Program-made: the position numbers and the translations under genes
DNA from: Lachnospiraceae bacterium
GTDB lineage: Bacteria; Bacillota; Clostridia; Lachnospirales; Lachnospiraceae
Reading direction: 5' to 3'
Assembly: GCA_017444015.1 (NCBI GenBank)
Contig: JAFSXN010000043.1
Coordinates: 1-53,700 of the forward strand
Length of the DNA stretch: 53,700 nucleotides
The notes under the pieces: model-generated
Databases searched by the model: none
What the model was told of the DNA's origin: nothing
What the model saw: only the letters and a program-made list of their open reading frames with translations
Shown here: one piece after another, positions 8,168 to 16,296 of the stretch
Layout: the number at the start of each line of letters is the position of its first letter
Position numbering within the stretch: position 1 is the stretch's first letter

Positions 8168-9649
8168 CTATTGAATTACCGTGCGCATCGCCTCATACAT
8201 TCCCTTCTCCGAAATCAGCCCGAGATACCGTATTACCTCCTCGGTAAACCCGCTCAGACTCTTCAGGGAATCGTCCCACATCTTTTCGTTATCGATGACC
8301 GCCTTTGCCAGTACCGCAGGCTCATCGTCCTTATGGTCATAGAAGAAATCCAGCACCCAGTCGTCGTCCTTGATCTGGTAGGTATCCTCACCCCTCTTTG
8401 CGATAAGACAGGCCTCACCCTTTTCTTTCCCGTTGTGATAAAAGGTAAGGAAAGCGGCAAAGGAGAAGGTCAGGCAGGGAGCGAGAGCTCCGCCGTTTCT
8501 CTTTGCATACTCCAATAAGGAAGGCATACAGCGGGCTTTCCATTTCGAAGCGGAATTTAAGGAGATCGAAAGCAGCTGATGATCTACAAAAGGATTTGCG
8601 AACCGCTCCGTAACGTCTGCGGCAAACTGCATCAGATCGTCCTTCGGCAGATCCAGCGTCGGAATGACCTCATCGTAAAGCGTCTTGTTCATAAAGCCGT
8701 GGATCACCTCATCCTTCATACAGTCGCGGACGATATCCTGTCCGGAAAGGTAAGCCGCCATAATAAAGGAGGTATGGGCGCCGTTGAGGATCCGGACCTT
8801 CCGCTGCTTATAAGGGGTAACATCGTCTACAACGATGATCGGAAGCCCTGCCTTTTCAAACGGCAGTTCGTCCTTGATAGACTGCGGCCCTTCGATGACC
8901 CAGAAGCCGAAGACCTCGCCGGTGTCGATCAGGTTATCCTGATACCCCAATTCCTTGCAGATCGCTTCCGCTTCGTTTCTGGGATAGCCGGGCACGATCC
9001 GGTCCACCAGAGTAGAGCAGAAGATATTCTGTTCATCGACCCATTTGGCGAAGCCATCTCCCAGCTTCCAGAGATCGATATACCGATGTACGCACTTCTT
9101 CAGTTCGTCGCCGTTATGGTCGATGAGCTCGCAGGAGAGGATGATGAAGCCCGGCAGCTTATTCGAAAAGCGCCGATACAGAAAAGCTGTCAGCTTCCCG
9201 GGAAAGCTCGCGGGAGGAGCGTCGTCCTTTTTGCAGGAGGGATCAAAGGCGATGCCTGCCTCGGTGGTATTCGAAACAATGAAACGAAGCTCCTCCTTCT
9301 CCGCCATCTTCATAAGCGACTCGAAATCCTCATAGGGATTCAGGCAGCGGGAGATCGAGGAGATCACACGTTTCTTATTGACCTTCTCGCCGTTTTCCGA
9401 GCCCCGAAGGAAGAGGGTATACAGGCCTTCCTGTTCGTTGATCATCCCGGCAAGCCCTTGAGCGATGGGCTGGGTGACGCAGACCTTTCCGTTAAAGCCG
9501 GCCTTTTCGTTCATCAGATCGAAGAAATAGTCTACGAAGGCGCGCAGGAAATTCCCTTCCCCAAACTGTAAAACCTTCTCCGGCGCTTCCTTCAGCAGAT
9601 ACTCGCCGAAATTCATCTGTTCCAGTGTTGCGTAATTTAATTTTTCCAT
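8168..9649 (-). CDS. uxaB: Tagaturonate reductase (altronate oxidoreductase)
   Basis: A 493-residue member of the mannitol/hexuronate dehydrogenase family, which reduces D-tagaturonate to D-altronate with NADH. The N-terminal nucleotide-binding region reads VLQFGEGNFLRAFVDYFFD. The catalytic region KVRILNGAHTSFIMAAYLSG contains the Lys-x5-Asn-x2-His pattern of this family. The long insert and C-terminal helical domain (about 290-490) match UxaB rather than the fructuronate reductase UxuB. AAAGGAG sits six bases before the ATG and the gene begins 10 bases after the uxaC stop, so the two are cotranscribed. The product feeds UxaA. Confidence 0.93.
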   Translation of the reverse strand: MEKLNYATLEQMNFGEYLLKEAPEKVLQFGEGNFLRAFVDYFFDLMNEKAGFNGKVCVTQPIAQGLAGMINEQEGLYTLFLRGSENGEKVNKKRVISSISRCLNPYEDFESLMKMAEKEELRFIVSNTTEAGIAFDPSCKKDDAPPASFPGKLTAFLYRRFSNKLPGFIILSCELIDHNGDELKKCVHRYIDLWKLGDGFAKWVDEQNIFCSTLVDRIVPGYPRNEAEAICKELGYQDNLIDTGEVFGFWVIEGPQSIKDELPFEKAGLPIIVVDDVTPYKQRKVRILNGAHTSFIMAAYLSGQDIVRDCMKDEVIHGFMNKTLYDEVIPTLDLPKDDLMQFAADVTERFANPFVDHQLLSISLNSASKWKARCMPSLLEYAKRNGGALAPCLTFSFAAFLTFYHNGKEKGEACLIAKRGEDTYQIKDDDWVLDFFYDHKDDEPAVLAKAVIDNEKMWDDSLKSLSGFTEEVIRYLGLISEKGMYEAMRTVIQ

Positions 9650-9659
9650 GGTTTCTCCT

Positions 9660-11096
9660 TTATTTTATACCAAAGTATCTTTCTGCATTATAGTAACTGA
9701 TCCCTTCCACGATCTTTTTAAGCGACTCCTCGTTATCCGGATACTCTCCATCCTCGACCCACTTTCCGATCAGGTTGCACATGATCCTCCGGAAGTAGTC
9801 GTGTCTGGTATAGGAAAGGAAGGAGCGGGAATCCGTCAGCATCCCGACAAAATTTCCCAGCAGACCGAGGTTTCCGAGGGAACGCATCTGCTCCTCCATA
9901 CCGTCCTTTGTATCAAGGAACCACCAGGCTGCGCCCATCTGGATCTTGGAGGGGATCTCCTCCGACTGGAACGCCCCCATACAGGTCCCGATCAGGTTGA
10001 AATCGTTGTGGTCCAGAGAGAAGATGATCGTTTTGGGAAGCTCATTCGTCTTATCCAGCTCGGAAAGGAACATTGCCAGCTCATCGCCGCAGCTGCTCTT
10101 TGCGATCATATCAAAGCCCGTATCCGATCCCTCGAGCTTAAACATCCGCTCGTTGACGTTTCTCGTACAGGAGTAGTGGATTTCCATAACAAAGTTTTCT
10201 TTCGCGTACTTCCGCCCAAGATGCAGGAGAACGGCGGTCTGGTATTTGTCGATTTCCTCCTTTGTCAGCGCCTCGCCCTTTAAGGCTTTCTGATAGATCG
10301 CTTCGACCTCCTCCTCGGTCCCCTTAACAAAAGGAACATAGTCGATTCCGTGATCGGTAGCCCGGCAGCCGTGAGCCTTGAAATAATCTACCCGTTCATC
10401 CAGAGCGGCAAGGATCTCCTTGACGGAATCAAGGCTCTCCTTTCCGACGCTCTTTGCTAACTTTCCGATATAATCCGTGAAGCCCGCTTTATTGATATTG
10501 ATGGCCTTATCGGGACGGAAGGAGGGACAGACCATAAATTTGATGCTGTCGTCCGCCTTGATCTTTTCGTGCCAGGAAAGATCATCGACGGGATCATCCG
10601 TCGTACCGATGTATTTGACGCTGGACTGCTCGATAATGCCGCGGACCGTGAGTTTCTCATCGTTTTGCAGCATCTCGGAGGTCCTGTCCCAGATCTCCTT
10701 TGCGGTCGAGGTGGTTAACGGCGTAGTTATCCCGAAATATTTTTTCAGCTCCAGATGGCACCAGTGGTACATCGGATTGCCGATGGCCATTTCCAGCGCC
10801 TCGGCAAAAGCAAGGAACTTTTTGTAAGGATCCTCGCCTCCGGTCACCGACTCCTCCGGAACACCGTTACTGCGCATGACCCGCCATTTATAGTGGTCGC
10901 CGAAGTAAGTGCCGTCGTCGTTTCTGCCCCCGAGCCATACCTCCGCGATATTTTTATAGCGGCGGTTCTCATAGATTTCTTTTGGCGAAATGTGACAATG
11001 GTAGTCGATGAGCGGCAGCTTTTCGGAATATTCGTGAAACAGACGTTTAGCGGTCTCTGTTTTCAGTAAAAAATCCTGATCCATAAACGGTTTCAT
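9660..11096 (-). CDS. uxaC: Glucuronate/galacturonate isomerase (uronate isomerase)
   Basis: A 478-residue amidohydrolase-fold enzyme converting galacturonate to tagaturonate and glucuronate to fructuronate. The N-terminal metal motif DYHCHISPKEI is present, as are VEIHYSC-like VMEIHYSCTRNVNERM, SLDHNDFNLIGTCMGAF and WWFLDTKDGMEEQM. I choose ATG at 11096 (MKPFMDQDFLL, the normal family start). A frame extension to TTG at 11120 would translate through AGGAGGG, which is instead the ribosome binding site 11 bases upstream. It is the first gene of uxaC-uxaB-uxaA. The promoter at 11174-11202 overlaps a 22-base dyad, which suggests repression in the absence of uronate. Confidence 0.95.
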   Translation of the reverse strand: MKPFMDQDFLLKTETAKRLFHEYSEKLPLIDYHCHISPKEIYENRRYKNIAEVWLGGRNDDGTYFGDHYKWRVMRSNGVPEESVTGGEDPYKKFLAFAEALEMAIGNPMYHWCHLELKKYFGITTPLTTSTAKEIWDRTSEMLQNDEKLTVRGIIEQSSVKYIGTTDDPVDDLSWHEKIKADDSIKFMVCPSFRPDKAININKAGFTDYIGKLAKSVGKESLDSVKEILAALDERVDYFKAHGCRATDHGIDYVPFVKGTEEEVEAIYQKALKGEALTKEEIDKYQTAVLLHLGRKYAKENFVMEIHYSCTRNVNERMFKLEGSDTGFDMIAKSSCGDELAMFLSELDKTNELPKTIIFSLDHNDFNLIGTCMGAFQSEEIPSKIQMGAAWWFLDTKDGMEEQMRSLGNLGLLGNFVGMLTDSRSFLSYTRHDYFRRIMCNLIGKWVEDGEYPDNEESLKKIVEGISYYNAERYFGIK

Positions 11097-11157
11097 AGTG
11101 TTTTTGACCCTCCTGTGCAATTTGCCCCATAAGAGAATTCTTACAGAGATTTTTTTG

Positions 11158-11202
11158 TATACTTTTATGGATAAGTATAGCCTACTGAGGCCTTTCTTTC
11201 AA
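11158..11202 (-). promoter_or_regulatory. uxaC promoter with overlapping operator dyad
   Basis: On the minus strand TTGAAA (11197-11202) and TATACT (11174-11179) are 17 bases apart. The -10 is one arm of the inverted repeat TATACTT-8-AAGTATA (11158-11179). A dyad across the -10 and start region is a classical repressor site, probably for a LacI- or GntR-type uronate regulator, whose gene is not in this window. The rest of the 319-base gap to the chemoreceptor gene (11097-11415) holds this promoter, the divergent promoter at 11298-11326 and a 7-base inverted repeat GTTCGAA/TTCGAAC, with no gene. Confidence 0.6.
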
Positions 11203-11297
11203 GCAAAGTTCGAAGATCGGGAAAAAATTCTGCCGGACCTGCTTTCGAACCCTTGAAGAATGGCTTTTTGAGAATCGCAAGTTTCGAGGATTAGCTA

Positions 11298-11326
11298 TTG
11301 TATATTTTTGACACATCTGTTAAAAT
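11298..11326 (+). promoter_or_regulatory. Promoter of the chemoreceptor gene
   Basis: TTGTAT (11298-11303), a 17-base spacer and TAAAAT (11321-11326) form a housekeeping-type promoter about 90 bases upstream of the chosen ATG. TTGACA at 11308 has no well-spaced -10. I see no sigma-28-type motility promoter. Confidence 0.45.
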
Positions 11327-11415
11327 AATATGCGGAGATTTGTACGGCTCTCCAAAAGCAGCTTTTTATAGGTTGCGCTGCTTTGCAAAAATCGAATGTG
11401 AAGGGGAAGAGAGAG

Positions 11416-13113
11416 ATGAAAAAAGGAAATGTTTCTATCAAGATCAAGCTGCTCGCGTTATCGTTAGTGCCGCTTCTGATCGTAGGTATCGTCGCCTGCG
11501 TGGCATCCGCGACTATGATCAGGCGGGGTATGGAGGACGAGATCCTCGAAGCCCTTGATAATGTTTCGAAGTTTTACCGGGATTCCCGTCTGAATATGCA
11601 GGAAACCCTGGGAGATCAGATGGAGGTTGAGTATCCGGAAAATACCTACGAGGATGAGCTGAAGAGAGATGTTGGATACGATTTTACCTGGTTTGAAGGG
11701 GATACCAGAGCAAAGACCAGCGTCGTTACCTCGGACGGTAAGCGTCCGATCGGGACTCAGGCCGCTTCGGAGGTAATCTCGGAGGTTATCGGAAAGGGGA
11801 ATTCCTTCCAGGATGATGATACGATGGTTGCGGGAACGCCTTACTATGTTGCCTACCAGCCCGTAAAGAGCGGCGGCCAGGTCGTAGGGATGGCGTTCGT
11901 AGGTAAGCCGAAGGCCAGCGTAGATGAACATATCAATAAAAGTGTAATGGTCATTGTTCTGATCATTGTCGTGATCGTGCTTATTGCGGCTGTAGTCGCT
12001 TTCCTGAACGCGAATAAGATCACGAGGGTCGTTCTGGAGCTTGAGGCTGCGATCTCCGCTCTGTCGGAAGGGCGCTTCGAGAAGGCGACGGAGTTTCTCG
12101 ACCGAAACGACGAGCTTGGCGATATGATCCGGAATATGAATGATTTGATCGACGAGCTGGATAAGCTGCTGCTCGGTATTAAGAAGTCCGCGGACGATGT
12201 TGACTCCCATGCTATGGAGGTCGAAAATATGTCCGAGAAGATCTTCGGCAACGCGGAGGGCGCTACGAACTCGATCGGAGAGATCGCGTCCGGCGCTACC
12301 CAGCAGGCGGAGGATATCCAGTCGGCGACCGAGAACGTCGGTAGTATTTCCGAGGCGATCCAGAGAGTTTTGGACAGCGCGGAGTCCCTGGAAGAGACGG
12401 CAAAGAATATGCACGAAAATTCCAAAGCCAGCGCGGAACAGCTTTCCGAGCTGTCAAAGGCTTCGGACGGAATGAGCGACAATGTACATCAGATTTCCCA
12501 GAGTATCGGCGCTACCTCCGATGCGGTTGAGCGGATCAACGCGAAGGTTTCTTCGATCACGGAGATCGCTTCTCAGACCAATCTCCTGTCGTTAAATGCT
12601 TCGATCGAGGCAGCGAGAGCAGGAGAGGCTGGAAGAGGCTTCGCGGTAGTTGCGGAGGAGATCGGAAAGCTGGCTGTGGATTCGGCTAAGGCGGCGGAAG
12701 AGATTTCCGCGGAAATGAATGTCCTGCTGAACGAATCTCAGGGCGCGGTTAAGAAGTCCGAGGATGTTATGCGGGCTACCGATGAGCAGAAGAAGGTTCT
12801 GGAGTCGACCGTTGCTACGATCAACAGCCTGATCGAGGATATCAAGATCACGGTTGCCGGTGTTGAGAGTATCTCCAATGACGCGAGAGGCTGCGATACC
12901 GCCAAGGTCGTTGTTGTTGACGCGATGAGCGGACTTTCCGCGATCTCGCAGCAGAACGCGGCTGCTTCTCAGGAGACGGCGAACTCGATGCATGAGCTGA
13001 ATGATAATATGCAGATCCTCGAGAGATCGGCGGAGATCATGAAGGGCATCGCCGATGATATGGAAGAGAAGCTGACGTTCTTCAAGTTCACGGAGGATGA
13101 GCTGAAAGGCTGA
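11416..13113 (+). CDS. Methyl-accepting chemotaxis protein with single Cache sensor
   Basis: A 565-residue transmembrane chemoreceptor. Order: membrane helix about 10-32, extracytoplasmic single-Cache domain about 33-170 ([24 protein letters not shown]), second helix about 178-198, HAMP, then the long signalling coiled coil with the conserved hairpin tip near 390-415 ([29 protein letters not shown]). No CheR-docking pentapeptide ends the protein. I use ATG 11416 with GGGGAAGAGAGAG before it; an upstream TTG frame start (11383) lacks a site. It is flanked by the uronate operon and kdgK on the other strand. A uronate or oligouronide ligand is only an inference from location. A strong terminator follows. 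Confidence 0.92.
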   Translation: MKKGNVSIKIKLLALSLVPLLIVGIVACVASATMIRRGMEDEILEALDNVSKFYRDSRLNMQETLGDQMEVEYPENTYEDELKRDVGYDFTWFEGDTRAKTSVVTSDGKRPIGTQAASEVISEVIGKGNSFQDDDTMVAGTPYYVAYQPVKSGGQVVGMAFVGKPKASVDEHINKSVMVIVLIIVVIVLIAAVVAFLNANKITRVVLELEAAISALSEGRFEKATEFLDRNDELGDMIRNMNDLIDELDKLLLGIKKSADDVDSHAMEVENMSEKIFGNAEGATNSIGEIASGATQQAEDIQSATENVGSISEAIQRVLDSAESLEETAKNMHENSKASAEQLSELSKASDGMSDNVHQISQSIGATSDAVERINAKVSSITEIASQTNLLSLNASIEAARAGEAGRGFAVVAEEIGKLAVDSAKAAEEISAEMNVLLNESQGAVKKSEDVMRATDEQKKVLESTVATINSLIEDIKITVAGVESISNDARGCDTAKVVVVDAMSGLSAISQQNAAASQETANSMHELNDNMQILERSAEIMKGIADDMEEKLTFFKFTEDELKG

Positions 13114-13150
13114 TAAAGCGTATCGGTTTAACGAGACGTGATATAAATTT

Positions 13151-13193
13151 AAAAAAGAACCGGAGCGGAAGTTTTGCCGCTCCGGTTCTTTTC
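13151..13193 (+). terminator. Rho-independent terminator of the chemoreceptor gene
   Basis: AAGAACCGGAGCGG and CCGCTCCGGTTCTT form a 14-bp perfect stem with loop AAGTTTTG, with A-run before and TTTTC after, starting about 40 bases past the stop. It could also act on the opposite strand. The 310-base gap 13114-13423 contains this hairpin and then two dispersed repeat elements head to tail (13196-13316 and 13320-13422), with no gene. Confidence 0.9.
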
Positions 13194-13195
13194 AT

Positions 13196-13316
13196 CGCAG
13201 AGCCGCCGGTAGGAAGATGTCAGCTAAAGCTGACCGGCGGCTGCGCAACCTATAATTGCGAAGCAATTATCAGGTCGCGGGCGAGTAGGGTTCGACTTCG
13301 TCTCCCCTACTCGATT
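13196..13316 (+). repeat. Repeat family 2, copy 1 (three-hairpin element)
   Basis: It begins CGCAGAGCCGC and ends CTACTCGATTA, like the copy at 17371-17456, and shares the 15-base string TCGCGGGCGAGTAGG with it. Three hairpins are visible: AGCCGCCGGT/ACCGGCGGCT; ATAATTGC/GCAATTAT flanked by ACCT/AGGT; and CGAGTAGGG/CCCTACTCG. The middle hairpin is absent from copy 2, and the hairpin interiors differ while pairing is kept. It sits between the chemoreceptor terminator and a repeat-family-1 copy, downstream of both flanking genes. It does not match a riboswitch I know. Confidence 0.6.
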
Positions 13317-13319
13317 ATT

Positions 13320-13422
13320 TATACTGGTTAACGTTTTTCATTGCCGATCAATCGGACTCGCAAACGCAATTCCAGTACATTCGCTTTATCATAAGCGGCA
13401 ACTAATTGCGTTCGCGAGTATA
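13320..13422 (-). repeat. Repeat family 1, copy C (103-bp palindromic element, inverted)
   Basis: Read on the minus strand it aligns without gaps to the 103-base copies at 20763 and 27974 with 9 differences by my hand count. It starts TATACTCGCGAACGC and ends GTTAACCAGTATA. The 15-bp stem CTCGCGAACGCAATT/AATTGCGTTTGCGAG is unchanged, and the second hairpin is kept with wobble changes. It lies two bases from the stop codon of the ttcA-like gene. Confidence 0.8.
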
Positions 13423-13423
13423 G

Positions 13424-14404
13424 CTACCCGTCGTAGGTGTCCAGAAAGCTGTGTACGATATCGTCCTGCTTATAAGCCAGGATCGTATTCAGATTCACGT
13501 TTTTGACACTGTTGAAGATATTCGCCTCGACAAAGGGATTATCTTCCTTGAGCTTTTTAATCAGCTTCTTCGTCTCAAGGCGCTTGCTGGTACTTGTCGA
13601 GCATTCCGACTCCTCCAGACTGCAGGCTACCGTTTCGGTAAAGCGGCAGGCGCACCGGATAAATTCCAGTTTATTCGCGTCTCTCCAGGCGATGATATCC
13701 TCCTCACGGATCAGGTACATCGGACGGATCAGCTCGATGCCTTTGAAGTTCTGACTGTGGAGCTTGGGCATCATGGTCTGGACCTGCCCGCCCCAGAGCA
13801 TCCCCATTAAGATCGTTTCGATCACATCATCGTAATGATGCCCCAGAGCGATCTTGTTGCAGCCAAGATCCTCGGCCTTTTTATAGAGATAGCCCCGCCG
13901 CATTCTCGCGCAGAGATAGCAGGGATTTTTTTCGATCTGAAAGACCGTATCATAGATCGGGCTGTCAAAGATCGTTATCGGAATTTCGAGGCGCTTCGCG
14001 TTCTCCTCGATCACCCTCCGATTTATCTCTGCGTAGCCGGGATCCATTACCAGAAATTCCAAGGAAAACGGGAACTTGTCACAGCGCTTTAATTCCTGAA
14101 AGAGCAGAGCCATCAGGGTGGAGTCCTTGCCGCCGGAAATACAGACCGCGATATGATCGCCCGGTTTTACCAGCTCGTATTCCGTTACCGCCCTGGTAAA
14201 GCGGCTGAACAGCTTTTCCCTAAACCTCCGGTTCTTTACGATCGACCGTGCCGGATCGTTCATCGTATCTGCCCAGTTACCCTGGGCAGATACGGCAGCA
14301 GGGGCAGCTTGCGCATTGGAAATGCCCCTGCTGCTTGGCTCTGCTGCTTTATCGGTACGCCTCTCGCAAGTCTGCGAGCGGCTGACGGGGCAGTTATTAT
14401 TCAT
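13424..14404 (-). CDS. TtcA-like PP-loop tRNA thiolation-type protein
   Basis: A PP-loop ATPase of the TtcA (tRNA 2-thiocytidine) family. SGGKDS gives the ATP pyrophosphatase loop (AVCISGGKDSTLMALL), CYLCARMRRG the CxxC pair and GHHYDDVIETILM a conserved helix. Further cysteines (IRCACRF, ACSLEESECS) may complete an iron-sulfur site. The frame is open from ATG 14404, overlapping the kdgK stop as ATGA, giving 326 residues. The first 47 are low-complexity and mostly encoded by a repeat element (14332-14397) and neighbouring hairpins. Family-like sequence starts near MNDPARSIVKNRRFREKLF at ATG 14263, which has no ribosome binding site but a strong hairpin just before it. The true start is therefore open. 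Cotranscription with kdgK is likely but no functional link is apparent. In Firmicutes the exact tRNA target of this subgroup is less certain than in E. coli. Confidence 0.8.
   Translation of the reverse strand: MNNNCPVSRSQTCERRTDKAAEPSSRGISNAQAAPAAVSAQGNWADTMNDPARSIVKNRRFREKLFSRFTRAVTEYELVKPGDHIAVCISGGKDSTLMALLFQELKRCDKFPFSLEFLVMDPGYAEINRRVIEENAKRLEIPITIFDSPIYDTVFQIEKNPCYLCARMRRGYLYKKAEDLGCNKIALGHHYDDVIETILMGMLWGGQVQTMMPKLHSQNFKGIELIRPMYLIREEDIIAWRDANKLEFIRCACRFTETVACSLEESECSTSTSKRLETKKLIKKLKEDNPFVEANIFNSVKNVNLNTILAYKQDDIVHSFLDTYDG
14332..14397 (+). repeat. Repeat family 3, copy X, inside the 5' end of the ttcA-like gene
   Basis: This 66-base stretch aligns with 28420-28486: TGCyTGGCyCTG, then TTTAyCGGyACGCC, AGTCTGCrAGCGGC and GGGCAGTTAT are shared, with about 34 of 45 bases identical in the core. 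It is flanked by two more hairpins (arms GCAGCAGGGGCA and CGTATCTGCCCA). Here it is read antisense as part of the first 47 codons of the ttcA-like frame, with no stop codon. Confidence 0.55.
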
Positions 14405-15498
14405 CTCTTTACTCTCGCTCCGGCGCCGCTCATGATGGCTTCGACTTCAGACTTAGAAGCCATGGTCGTATCACCGGGCGTCGTCATAGCAAGCGCTCCG
14501 TGAGCAGCTCCGTAATTTACAGCCTTTTCGGGATCTCCGGTCTCCATCAGACCGTATACCAGACCGGACGCGAAGGAATCGCCGCCGCCGACCCGGTCCA
14601 TGATCTCCAGTCCGTTATAATCCGCCGCTTTATAAATTTCGCCGTCTGCCCAGCAGATCGCGCTCCAGTCGTTGACGGTAGCGGTCTTAACGGTACGTAA
14701 GGTCGTAGCGACGACCTTGAAATTCGGATAGGTCTTTGCCGCTTCGTTGATCATCTTCTTATAGCCGTCCAGATTCAGCTCCTTCAGGTTTTCGTCATTG
14801 CCTTCGATCTCAAAACCGAGACAGGCGGTGAAATCCTCCTCGTTCCCGATCATAACATCTACGTATTTTGCGATTTCCTTATTGACCTCCTGAGCCTTTC
14901 CCTTGCCGCCGATAGCGCTCCACATAGACGGACGATAGTTCAGATCATAGGATACGACCGTCCCGTGTTTCTTTGCGATCTTGATGGCTTCGATCACGGT
15001 TTGACAGGACTGCTCCGAAAGCGCGGCATAGATCCCGCCGGTATGCAGCCACCGGACACCCAGCTCTCCGAAGATATGCTCGAAATCAAAATCCTCCGGT
15101 GTCGCCTTGCTGATAGTGGTATTGGCTCTGTCCGAGCAGCCTACCGCGCCGCGGATCCCGAAGCCCCGTTCGGTAAAGTTGATTCCGTTTCGACAGATCC
15201 GTCCGATCCCATCGGTCTTCATCCATTTGATCAGAGAGGTATCAACGCCGCCCTGTAAAATAAAGTCCTCCATCAGCTTTCCGACCTCGTTGTCGGCAAA
15301 GGCGGTAATGACAGCCGTCTTTAATCCGAAGCACCGTCTCAGTCCCCGGATCACGTTGTATTCGCCGCCGCCCTCCCAGGCTCTGAAGCTGCGCGCAGTC
15401 TTGATCCGGCCCTCTCCGGGATCGAGCCTTAGCATGATCTCGCCGAGACTGACGGCATCAAAGGTACAGTCTTCTTTCTTTTTTAAATTCAATTCCAT
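14401..15498 (-). CDS. kdgK: PfkB-family 2-keto-3-deoxygluconate kinase
   Basis: A 365-residue carbohydrate kinase of the PfkB/ribokinase fold. The N-terminal sugar-binding region (DAVSLGEIMLRLDPGEGRI, GGGEYNVIRGL), the YDLNYRPSMW segment and the ATP/anion-hole motif DRVGGGDSFASGLVYGL with its catalytic Asp are all present. KdgK is assigned because the uxaCBA operon upstream in the pathway makes 2-keto-3-deoxygluconate; the product would be KDPG. No KDPG aldolase is in the window. I start at ATG 15498, which has AGGAGG eight bases upstream; a longer frame to 15663 lacks a site and family similarity. It is separated from uxaCBA by the chemoreceptor and repeats, so the regulon is split. Other PfkB sugar kinases would look similar. 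Confidence 0.82.
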   Translation of the reverse strand: MELNLKKKEDCTFDAVSLGEIMLRLDPGEGRIKTARSFRAWEGGGEYNVIRGLRRCFGLKTAVITAFADNEVGKLMEDFILQGGVDTSLIKWMKTDGIGRICRNGINFTERGFGIRGAVGCSDRANTTISKATPEDFDFEHIFGELGVRWLHTGGIYAALSEQSCQTVIEAIKIAKKHGTVVSYDLNYRPSMWSAIGGKGKAQEVNKEIAKYVDVMIGNEEDFTACLGFEIEGNDENLKELNLDGYKKMINEAAKTYPNFKVVATTLRTVKTATVNDWSAICWADGEIYKAADYNGLEIMDRVGGGDSFASGLVYGLMETGDPEKAVNYGAAHGALAMTTPGDTTMASKSEVEAIMSGAGARVKR

Positions 15499-15570
15499 GA
15501 TACGCCTCCTGAATAAAATTTGATTGATCCGCTGAAGTGATCCCGCAGATGCATTGTTCTTTAGGATAAA

Positions 15571-15579
15571 ATCATACCA
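15571..15579 (-). promoter_or_regulatory. Extended -10 promoter for kdgK
   Basis: On the minus strand TGGTATGAT (extended -10, TGnTATGAT) lies about 75 bases before the kdgK ATG with no good -35. The promoter of the divergent peroxidase gene lies 52 bases away. Confidence 0.4.
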
Positions 15580-15630
15580 CAAAACGAAAGAGGTTCCTAT
15601 AAGAAGTTTTGGAGTTTCTGAAAATACCGG

Positions 15631-15659
15631 TTGACAAACAGAAGAGAGCAGTTTATACT
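15631..15659 (+). promoter_or_regulatory. Strong promoter of the peroxidase gene
   Basis: TTGACA (15631-15636), a 17-base spacer and TATACT (15654-15659) are near consensus, about 97 bases upstream of the ATG. TATAAT at 15734 is closer, but has no -35 and would leave the ribosome binding site at the transcript end. Confidence 0.65.
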
Positions 15660-15755
15660 TCAATTATCAGATCAATAGCGCAAAAGTAAATTGCGACAAA
15701 GTAAAATGATCGGGTCACTTGATGTGTTTTGTTTATAATAGGAAAGGGAAAGATT

Positions 15756-16295
15756 ATGAGTATTTATGATTATTCAGTACCGAGACCGGACGGAAGCGAG
15801 CTGTCCTTAAAGGATTACGAGGGAAAGGTTATGATCATTGTCAATACGGCGACAGGCTGTGGCTTTACGCCGCATTATGAGCCGCTGGAGAAGATGTATG
15901 AGAGGCTGCATGACAAGGGCCTTGAGATCATTGATATCCCCTGCAATCAGTTCGGAAACCAGACTCCCGGAACGGACGAGGAGGTGCATGAGTTCTGTAC
16001 GTTAAAATACAATACGCAGTTCCCGCAGATGAAGAAATCGGATGTCAACGGCGAGAATGCTCTGCCGCTCTATGGCTATCTGAAGAGCCAAAAGGGGTTT
16101 GAGGGCTTTAACGGACCGAAAGGCCTTCTTATGAAGGGAGTCGTAAAGGCGATGGATAAGGATTATAAGAACAATCCGGATATCAAGTGGAACTTTACGA
16201 AATTTGTCGTGGACAGAGAGGGAAACGTTGTAGCCCGCTTTGAGCCGACCGTGGATATGAAGGAGCTGGAGAAGTGCGTGGAGTCGCTGATCTGA
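15756..16295 (+). CDS. Glutathione-peroxidase-family thiol peroxidase
   Basis: A 179-residue peroxidase. The peroxidatic cysteine is Cys35 in NTATGCGFTPHYEPL. IPCNQFGNQTPGTDEEVHEFC (second Cys region) and KWNFTKFVVDREGNV complete the family signature, with the usual Gln and Trp of the active site. It is the cysteine, not selenocysteine, form. Family members in Firmicutes usually use thioredoxin. ATG 15756 follows GGAAAGGGAAAG; the upstream frame start at 15729 has no role. It is a single gene behind a strong promoter, and the convergent GNAT gene ends one base after its stop. Confidence 0.92.
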   Translation: MSIYDYSVPRPDGSELSLKDYEGKVMIIVNTATGCGFTPHYEPLEKMYERLHDKGLEIIDIPCNQFGNQTPGTDEEVHEFCTLKYNTQFPQMKKSDVNGENALPLYGYLKSQKGFEGFNGPKGLLMKGVVKAMDKDYKNNPDIKWNFTKFVVDREGNVVARFEPTVDMKELEKCVESLI

Positions 16296-16296
16296 C

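Noticed and set aside
8579-9571. 330-codon open frame on the plus strand opposite uxaB
   Set aside because: It is the antisense shadow of a complete uxaB gene. It lacks a ribosome binding site and any family pattern.
11097-11120. TTG start for uxaC eight codons upstream
   Set aside because: It would translate through the AGGAGGG ribosome binding site. ATG 11096 is the family start.
11464-12414. 316-codon minus-strand frame opposite the chemoreceptor gene
   Set aside because: Antisense shadow of the HAMP and coiled-coil region, without a start signal.
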